Shown here piece by piece: positions 51,767 through 56,829 of a DNA stretch of 56,829 nt. The stretch is from contig JANJUX010000045.1 of the NCBI GenBank assembly GCA_024710355.1, positions 1 to 56,829 of the forward strand. Reading direction: 5' to 3'. The position numbers and the translations under genes are program-made. Position 1 is the first letter of the stretch, and each line of letters starts with the position of its first letter. Below the pieces are notes generated by a model. The model was not told the origin of the DNA and did no database searches. It was given only the letters and a program-made list of their open reading frames with translations. This stretch comes from Candidatus Rifleibacteriota bacterium. GTDB taxonomy: Bacteria > Muiribacteriota > Ozemobacteria > Ozemobacterales > Ozemobacteraceae.

Positions 51767-51856
51767 GGCGCAGAGAGAAGCCGGGATTGCTTTTTCGTAA
51801 GCTTGTGAGCGAAGCGAATCGCTGGAGAAAAAGTAACCCGGCTGATAGGCTGCGCC
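51767..51856 (+). repeat. Structured intergenic repeat, copy 3
   Basis: Same core as copies 1 and 2 (51775-51850). The closing stem is GGCGCA/TGCGCC. It lies upstream of the gene at 51980; a TATAAT at 51946-51951 between them suggests that gene has its own promoter after the repeat. One base change from the others (GTAACCC for GCAACCC) turns a G-C pair into a G-U pair. Confidence 0.87.
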
Positions 51857-51979
51857 GCCGAATCGGTGAAAAGTATTCAATATGCTCTTGATATAGTTTG
51901 TTGCCATTACATAAATCTGCACAAACTGGGTTGTGAATCGGTATATAATTAATTCGAAAAAACGTTGCGGGAGAACCCG

Positions 51980-52804
51980 ATGGAAAAACTTTTTCTATTT
52001 GAAGATGATCTGATCACCGATCTGAGCGAAGACCAGTCGCCTGGGCACCTCGATCAGATCGAGCTGTTCTACGAAGATACCGACAGCCTTTTCGACTCGA
52101 TCTCAGATGTCATTGCCGACAGTCACCTGGCAGTGACCTTTGCCTCGGTGCGTGCAGAGCAGTTTCCCGCGCCCGCCGACCAGGCGAAAGGCTGGCTGTT
52201 GCACTGGCCCGATCATCAGAAGGGCCTGACCTGCGTCGTTCGAAGTGACGGCAATGGGCAGCAGAATTCGCTGGTGGCGGTTTTTCCCTTTTTTAACGAC
52301 GGAATTCAGTATCATTGCCGCGTTAACGGCGTGCGACGTTTTGCCAGCCGGTTTGAAGCGCAGATCGAAGCTCTGGTTGGCGATGATGAGTTGCTGTCGC
52401 TGACTTTTTATGATTGTCATTATCTCTCTGATCGCAATGTTTACCGCAAAAATGCCGCGTATCGCTTTGTACTGCGTTCATTTGCCTATCATTTTAATTT
52501 GCAGTCGCCCGCTGACAGCGAGTTTTTTTCTGCCGTTTTCAATCGTGAAGATCTCGGGGCTGATCATTACGAGCTGCAGGGCCCTGTTCGCAAGGTCGAA
52601 GAGATTGCCGGGCCATTCCTTGGGCAGAAAGCCTGGAATGTTCATGTCGTCGTTGCCAACTCTGAAGATGGCGAAGAAATGCTGCTGCCGGTAATTGTCA
52701 CGGCCCGCCTGCTTGGCAACGGGGTTCTCCCGAAGCCCGGTGATTCAGTTCAGGCGCTGGTCTGGTTGCAGGGGCATCTCTGGGGCGCAGAAGAAGATTC
52801 CTGA
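51980..52804 (+). CDS. Unknown cytoplasmic protein
   Basis: This 274-residue acidic protein has no signal peptide or membrane segment. It opens with KLFLFEDDLITDLSEDQSPG; a middle part contains YHCRVNGVRRFASRFEAQIEAL and the last third, LLPVIVTARLLGNG to VWLQGHLWG, looks like a small beta barrel. I do not recognise a family. The start at ATG 51980 has GGGAG 6 bases upstream; a TTG at 51965 overlaps that site. It is 10 bases before the glycosyltransferase gene, so they are one operon. Confidence 0.75.
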   Translation: MEKLFLFEDDLITDLSEDQSPGHLDQIELFYEDTDSLFDSISDVIADSHLAVTFASVRAEQFPAPADQAKGWLLHWPDHQKGLTCVVRSDGNGQQNSLVAVFPFFNDGIQYHCRVNGVRRFASRFEAQIEALVGDDELLSLTFYDCHYLSDRNVYRKNAAYRFVLRSFAYHFNLQSPADSEFFSAVFNREDLGADHYELQGPVRKVEEIAGPFLGQKAWNVHVVVANSEDGEEMLLPVIVTARLLGNGVLPKPGDSVQALVWLQGHLWGAEEDS

Positions 52805-52814
52805 GGTCTTTCTG

Positions 52815-53525
52815 ATGCTTTTATCGATTATTATTCCGGCATTCAATGAAGCAGAAAACATCGCGGCCTGTATCGCCAGCGTGACTGCCGCTCTGGCCGA
52901 CCTGCGCCATAATGCCGAAATTATCGTTGTCGATAACGACTCAACTGACAATACACCCGAAATCGCGGCCGCTCTGGGTTGTCGCGTGGTGCATGAGCCT
53001 TTCCGGCAGATTGCCAGGGCTCGTAACACCGGGGCAAAGGCAGCTCAGGGCAGGTATTTGATTTTTCTCGATGCTGACACAGTTTTATCAGCCCCTTTGC
53101 TGAAAGAGGCTCTCAGATTGCTGCAGACCGGCAGGGTTGCCGGCGGCGGTGCCAGAGTCGAGTTTGCGGCTGAGACAGGTTTTTTTGCCAGGGTTCTTTT
53201 GCGCTTCTGGCAGGCGGTTTCGCGGGGCGCCCGTTATGCCGCCGGCTGCTTCATTTTTTGCACTGCCGAAGCTTTCAGAAGGGTGGGGGGCTTTGACGAA
53301 AAGGTTTATGCCTCTGAAGAGATCGGTTTTTCAAGACGCATGCGCGCCGCTGCCGTCAGAAACGGCCAGAAATTCGTAATCATCGATCAGCCCGGCGTCA
53401 AAACCTCGACCCGCAAAAACCAGCAGATCGGCAGAATGGTTCTGACCATGTTGATTATCGCTCTTTTTCCGCCCGCAGTAAGATTCAGATCTCTCTGTTT
53501 TTTCTGGTACCGCTGCCGGTCGTAG
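52815..53525 (+). CDS. Family 2 glycosyltransferase
   Basis: This 236-residue GT-A fold enzyme begins LLSIIIPAFNEAENIAACI, has VVDNDSTDNTPEIAA, the donor-binding FLDADTVL and the acceptor-side GGFDEKVYASEEIGFSRRM. It should transfer a sugar from a nucleotide-sugar to a lipid or surface polymer in the cytoplasm. The C-terminus has one hydrophobic stretch (MVLTMLIIALFPPAVRF) that may tether it to the membrane. GAGG lies 8 bases before the ATG at 52815. A longer frame to 52695 overlaps the preceding gene and was not used. Donor and acceptor unknown. Confidence 0.9.
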   Translation: MLLSIIIPAFNEAENIAACIASVTAALADLRHNAEIIVVDNDSTDNTPEIAAALGCRVVHEPFRQIARARNTGAKAAQGRYLIFLDADTVLSAPLLKEALRLLQTGRVAGGGARVEFAAETGFFARVLLRFWQAVSRGARYAAGCFIFCTAEAFRRVGGFDEKVYASEEIGFSRRMRAAAVRNGQKFVIIDQPGVKTSTRKNQQIGRMVLTMLIIALFPPAVRFRSLCFFWYRCRS

Positions 53526-53650
53526 ATTATACTGTCGTCTGTCACAATCTGCGTTCTCTCAGAGCTGATTACCGGTGGCGGCCCCGAATATTGACCAGTT
53601 TCAGATTATCCTTATAATGAAAAAATAGCCTTAAGCTTTTGGGGGTAATC

Positions 53651-55444
53651 ATGAAGCGGAAATTACTGGCCATCTTTGTGCTTTTTATAGCGTTTTGTCT
53701 GCCGCAGCTTTCTGCGCAGAATGCTGCCGAGTCAGCGGCCCTCAAGACCGTTTCTGCCGAAATTGCCGCCGCCCTCGAAGGCCGGTCAGCTTTTGTCAAC
53801 TCGCTTGGCCATGTCTCAACCTTCAGAAGCGAACTTAACAGGGTTCTGCGCCAGAATGGTGAGCCTGGCATGCCAAAGCCCCTCATGTTCAACGGCAAAC
53901 CCGCCAAAATTCTGGTGCCGCTCAATCTCAGCGATAAAAAGGTCGGTGGTTTCTTTCAGGTTTCGCCTGACGGTAAACGCATTATTTCCTACCTCGTCTG
54001 GGACAAAAACCTCAAACCGCTTTTCGTTGTTGACCGCGATAAATGGGAAAAGGCCGCCGATGCCGCAGCCCTGCCAGAGCTTGCCGAGCTGATTCCGATC
54101 AGTGACGGGCACAGTGCCGGCGTTCCGGTTGACCCGGCCGACCTGACCGATATGTTCATAATTGACTATATCAATATTTTGCCGAGCAAAACCCAGGAAG
54201 AACGCAAGGCCCATACCGACGCCGTCGGTCTTAAGGCTCATCTCGGTCGCCGCACCGGTTCTTCAAAGTGTCTGTCTTACGCAGCCAGTCTGGCCAGCGA
54301 CTGGTGGCACATCGCCCAGGGCAATAAAATCGGCAGTTACGACTCGTTTGTCAACGGCGCCCGCGAATTCGGCACCAACCCCCGCATGATCGAGAGTCTG
54401 TATTTCAGTTTCCCCAAATGCCCTTATAGTTTTGTTAAAGAAACCGGCCTCGACCGGGTTACCGGCGAGAAGATCCCGTATTCCCCCAAGCACTACGCCT
54501 GGATCATGTCGTCAGTTAATTTACCCGAAAAAATCAACGATCCGTTGAAAAGTGATATCAGCTACAGTCTGCCGAAAAGATATTTTGGCATGGATCTGCC
54601 CTTCATGAACTCCTTCGACCGCAGCCGCGGCAATATCGAGCAGATTAAAGAAGACCTGCAGCGCTACGGCATCATGTATGCTCAGCATACCTCAAGACTT
54701 TTCAGTGACAAGGTTTCCCTGATTCTGCAGGGCGTTCATGCCGTTAACATCGTTGGCACAGCAAAACTCAAGGGCGAGCCCGTGGTGCTGTATTATGAAA
54801 CTTTTGGTAAAAATCATCGCGACTATCTCGAAGACAGCTTTTATGGCCCGGCCCTGCGCGCCTTTCCGGTCAAATTCTTCTACCAGGGAATCGTGTTCCC
54901 GCATCGCATTATTGCCGATGTGACTCTGAGCCGTGGTCAGGCCGAGATTGCCTTTAAAACCGCTGCCGGCAAGGCCATTGCCCCTGAAAAGGTCGCTGTG
55001 AAAGTCAACGGCAAAACCGTTAAAACCAAAGCATCACCAAAGCTCAATCTTGCGATTCCTGAAGAATGTGTTCTTACGGTCGAATACTCGCGCCGTTATT
55101 TTCATACACCCGAAGAACCTGAAGGCTATGTGCGCAATTACCTGATCAGCAATGGCCAGATGCTCGAAATCAGCCAGTATGAAGCCATTCTGAAGACCCT
55201 GGCCGAACGCAATGGCGGTCTGTCCAAAAAGATCCTCGGCAAAGACGACAGCTATACCGACCATTTGATCAAGCTTGCCGAACAGACCTGCAGCAATCTT
55301 AAGGCCCAGGCTGCCAGCCTTGCCCGCAACCAGGGTCTCATGAAGATGATCGCTGCCGAACTTCAGAAAAGTAAAGTCCTCGCCAGATCTGATTTTGGTA
55401 AGGCAATTGCTGAAATTACCAGATTCAACGAACTGGAACGCTGA
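53651..55444 (+). CDS. Exported papain-like cysteine-peptidase-type protein
   Basis: This 597-residue protein has a signal peptide (KLLAIFVLFIAFCLPQLSA). The middle (about 195-420) resembles a C1A papain fold: the putative nucleophile Cys is in SSKCLSYAASLASDWW, and GVHAVNIVGTAKLKGEPVVLYYETFG looks like the His-bearing strand and its partner loop, where papain has HAV and NSWG. The residue at the Asn position is less clear. Beta-rich sequence follows, with GKAIAPEKVAVKVNGKTV, then a helical tail. The start at ATG 53651 follows GGGGGT. Whether it is an active peptidase or a fold-only relative cannot be told from sequence here. Confidence 0.6.
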   Translation: MKRKLLAIFVLFIAFCLPQLSAQNAAESAALKTVSAEIAAALEGRSAFVNSLGHVSTFRSELNRVLRQNGEPGMPKPLMFNGKPAKILVPLNLSDKKVGGFFQVSPDGKRIISYLVWDKNLKPLFVVDRDKWEKAADAAALPELAELIPISDGHSAGVPVDPADLTDMFIIDYINILPSKTQEERKAHTDAVGLKAHLGRRTGSSKCLSYAASLASDWWHIAQGNKIGSYDSFVNGAREFGTNPRMIESLYFSFPKCPYSFVKETGLDRVTGEKIPYSPKHYAWIMSSVNLPEKINDPLKSDISYSLPKRYFGMDLPFMNSFDRSRGNIEQIKEDLQRYGIMYAQHTSRLFSDKVSLILQGVHAVNIVGTAKLKGEPVVLYYETFGKNHRDYLEDSFYGPALRAFPVKFFYQGIVFPHRIIADVTLSRGQAEIAFKTAAGKAIAPEKVAVKVNGKTVKTKASPKLNLAIPEECVLTVEYSRRYFHTPEEPEGYVRNYLISNGQMLEISQYEAILKTLAERNGGLSKKILGKDDSYTDHLIKLAEQTCSNLKAQAASLARNQGLMKMIAAELQKSKVLARSDFGKAIAEITRFNELER

Positions 55445-55556
55445 CGCAACGATCGAACCCGGAATATTGCTGGCCGTCGGGGTACACCTTGACGGTTCTC
55501 TGATTGATTCTTAAAATTATTGATCATCTCTAAATCTGATGTCTGAGGATGTACTT

Positions 55557-56660
55557 ATGAAAAATCGAACCGGCAGATCAGTTCAGCTTATAATCGCTCT
55601 GGTATTCCTGTTTTCAAGTTTCGTTGCCGCTCCAGTAACTGCGGCTTCCTATGCGGTTAATTACAATGTGAACGGTGTTCTTGCCATTCAGGAAAATGTA
55701 CCCTGCCTTTATACTTCTGATGGCCGGGCTTTTAAACTGATCATGAGTCTCGATAAGGCCCGCAAGCTTGACGGAAAAACCGTTAAGGTGCAGGGCAAAG
55801 TCGCAAAATCTGACGAACTCGAAACGATGAAGGTTAAGAAAATAACCGAAATTTCGCCAAAGGAATTCGAAGTTCCTGAGGTCGAACACGAGGCCTATCA
55901 GCGCCCGGCCAAAATGGTTTCAGAAGCCAAAGGCGTTTTTAAAGTCGCCAACGTCAGATGGAACATTCACCAGGATCCATCGACAAAAGACCTCAAGGCA
56001 ATTCACACCTGGGAAACCGTAACTATCAACCCCGAAAAGCTTTTGCGCACTTATATGATCGTTAAGCCTTTCGCTCCCAAGTTCCTGGCTGCCCATACCC
56101 TTTTGGCTTTCACCTTCGCTCCGGGCGGCGCCGTTGCCGGTAACGGTGAAGAGACCGAAACAATCGTTCTTACTATCGAAGCCTACAAAAAAATCGGCCA
56201 GACCTACGGGCTGCTGAAAACCATGAAGAAAGAATTCGACATCGTCTGGATTCTCGCCACCCTGCGCAACTATGCCGGCCTCAATGTTAATTTCAATGCC
56301 GACTCAGATACCGCGCTCGATGTCTATCCGATTAACTTCACCAATGATCAGGCAAAAGCGCTGCTGAAAGAAACCATCCGCCAGGCCTGTGTCAGCCGCC
56401 AGGGTGAGTATTACCACACCATCAGAAACAACTGCACCAACAACGTGGTAATTCTTCTCAACAGCGCTCTGCCGAAAGAACGCCAGGTAAAACTCTGGGC
56501 GATTCCGAGCTTCATTTACAACCCGAAAGCCACCATGCCGCTGTCAGTAATTAAAACCCTCAAGAAAAAAGAAATTCTCAGCGACAAAGCCGCCACCATC
56601 AACCGCGAAACCTTCGACAAATACGTAAACGGCGCCACCGCCAAATCCGCCGAAAAATAA
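55557..56660 (+). CDS. Exported protein with DUF4105-like domain
   Basis: This 367-residue protein has a signal peptide (LIIALVFLFSSFVAAPVTA). Residues about 20-90 form a small beta domain (GKTVKVQGKVAKSDELETMKV). The rest resembles the DUF4105/Lnb N-terminal periplasmic family: HTLLAFTF, then YYHTIRNNCTNNVVILLNSAL, with a Cys and Asn pair after Tyr that is typical of that family. The start at ATG 55557 has GAGG 8 bases upstream. It is 112 bases after the papain-like gene and may share its transcript. Family match is probable, function not known. Confidence 0.65.
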   Translation: MKNRTGRSVQLIIALVFLFSSFVAAPVTAASYAVNYNVNGVLAIQENVPCLYTSDGRAFKLIMSLDKARKLDGKTVKVQGKVAKSDELETMKVKKITEISPKEFEVPEVEHEAYQRPAKMVSEAKGVFKVANVRWNIHQDPSTKDLKAIHTWETVTINPEKLLRTYMIVKPFAPKFLAAHTLLAFTFAPGGAVAGNGEETETIVLTIEAYKKIGQTYGLLKTMKKEFDIVWILATLRNYAGLNVNFNADSDTALDVYPINFTNDQAKALLKETIRQACVSRQGEYYHTIRNNCTNNVVILLNSALPKERQVKLWAIPSFIYNPKATMPLSVIKTLKKKEILSDKAATINRETFDKYVNGATAKSAEK

Positions 56661-56684
56661 ATCCTCTGATAACGACCAGATAAA

Positions 56685-56829
56685 CCGGGGGGGCCCCCCC
56701 CCCCGGGCCCCCCGCGGGTTGAATGGGAAAAAAAATTTTTATGTGTGGGTAAACGTGTTATATAAAATATTATTCCAAACCAGTGTAATATTTAAAAAAA
56801 GGATGCGAGGTCGGGGGTTGCTGTTTAAG
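56685..56829. other. Low-complexity, probably unreliable contig-end sequence
   Basis: From 56685 the sequence changes abruptly to runs of G and C (seven G then twelve C), then A/T-rich stretches with no coding frame, unlike anything else in the window. It looks like assembly or read-end error rather than biology. Confidence 0.7.

Noticed and set aside
48800..51856. Three repeats considered as a CRISPR array
   Set aside because: The copies are 1-2 kb apart with genes between them, and are far longer than CRISPR repeats; no cas genes are present.
51706..51891. Short frame through repeat copy 3, and similar frames through copies 1 and 2
   Set aside because: The frames start in different places and lack ribosome sites; the paired changes point to RNA or DNA structure rather than protein.

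Overview
The window comes from a diderm (outer-membrane-bearing), apparently anaerobic bacterium. Evidence for the outer membrane is three TolC/RND-type export systems or parts of them, a type Vd autotransporter-like phospholipase and many exported proteins. Evidence for anaerobic life is a hybrid cluster protein (Hcp) locus with a ferredoxin and a Crp/Fnr regulator, a PPDK-like enzyme and several Fe-S proteins. Shine-Dalgarno sites are strong and the code is standard. The phylum cannot be fixed from the sequence alone; an uncultured anaerobic lineage (for example Riflebacteria-like) is only a guess.

Region 1 (1-13.4 kb) is a metal and metalloid resistance island: the 3' end of an ACR3 arsenite permease; a leftward czc-type operon (small His/Cys protein, TolC-like CzcC, CzcB adaptor, CzcA pump, CDF exporter); a Cys-rich 4Fe-4S protein; and a leftward translationally coupled ars operon (ArsR, permease, small thioredoxin, ArsE-like thioredoxin, ArsF-like, ArsG-like). 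Region 2 (13.5-24.8 kb) is a leftward operon of RND adaptor, RND pump, phasin-like coiled coil, acyl carrier protein, TolC and patatin/type Vd protein. It faces a sigma-54 activator across an intergenic region holding a good -24/-12 promoter and a large inverted repeat. A small BFD-type 2Fe-2S gene lies near the activator, and a decayed copy of it with its neighbouring hairpin lies at the far end of the operon.

Region 3 (24.9-38.8 kb) is central metabolism and envelope: a 1410-residue fusion of the front half of pyruvate phosphate dikinase with a complete phosphoglycerate kinase, a PAS-rich hybrid sensor kinase, an enlarged GlmS, a PEP-carboxykinase-like P-loop protein, a PEGA-like protein and a DpaA/YafK-type L,D-transpeptidase. 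Region 4 (38.8-46.8 kb) has a membrane VWA protein and a 1628-residue exported ankyrin protein coupled to an unknown exported protein.

Region 5 (46.8-56.8 kb) is the Hcp locus (Crp/Fnr regulator, ferredoxin, cupin, hcp), followed by exported or unknown proteins, a GT2 glycosyltransferase, a papain-like protein and a DUF4105-like protein. Three near-identical copies of a structured repeat of about 90 bases lie in intergenic gaps here, and a pair of facing terminators points to an unannotated leftward transcript, perhaps a small RNA. The last 150 bases look like low-quality contig-end sequence.
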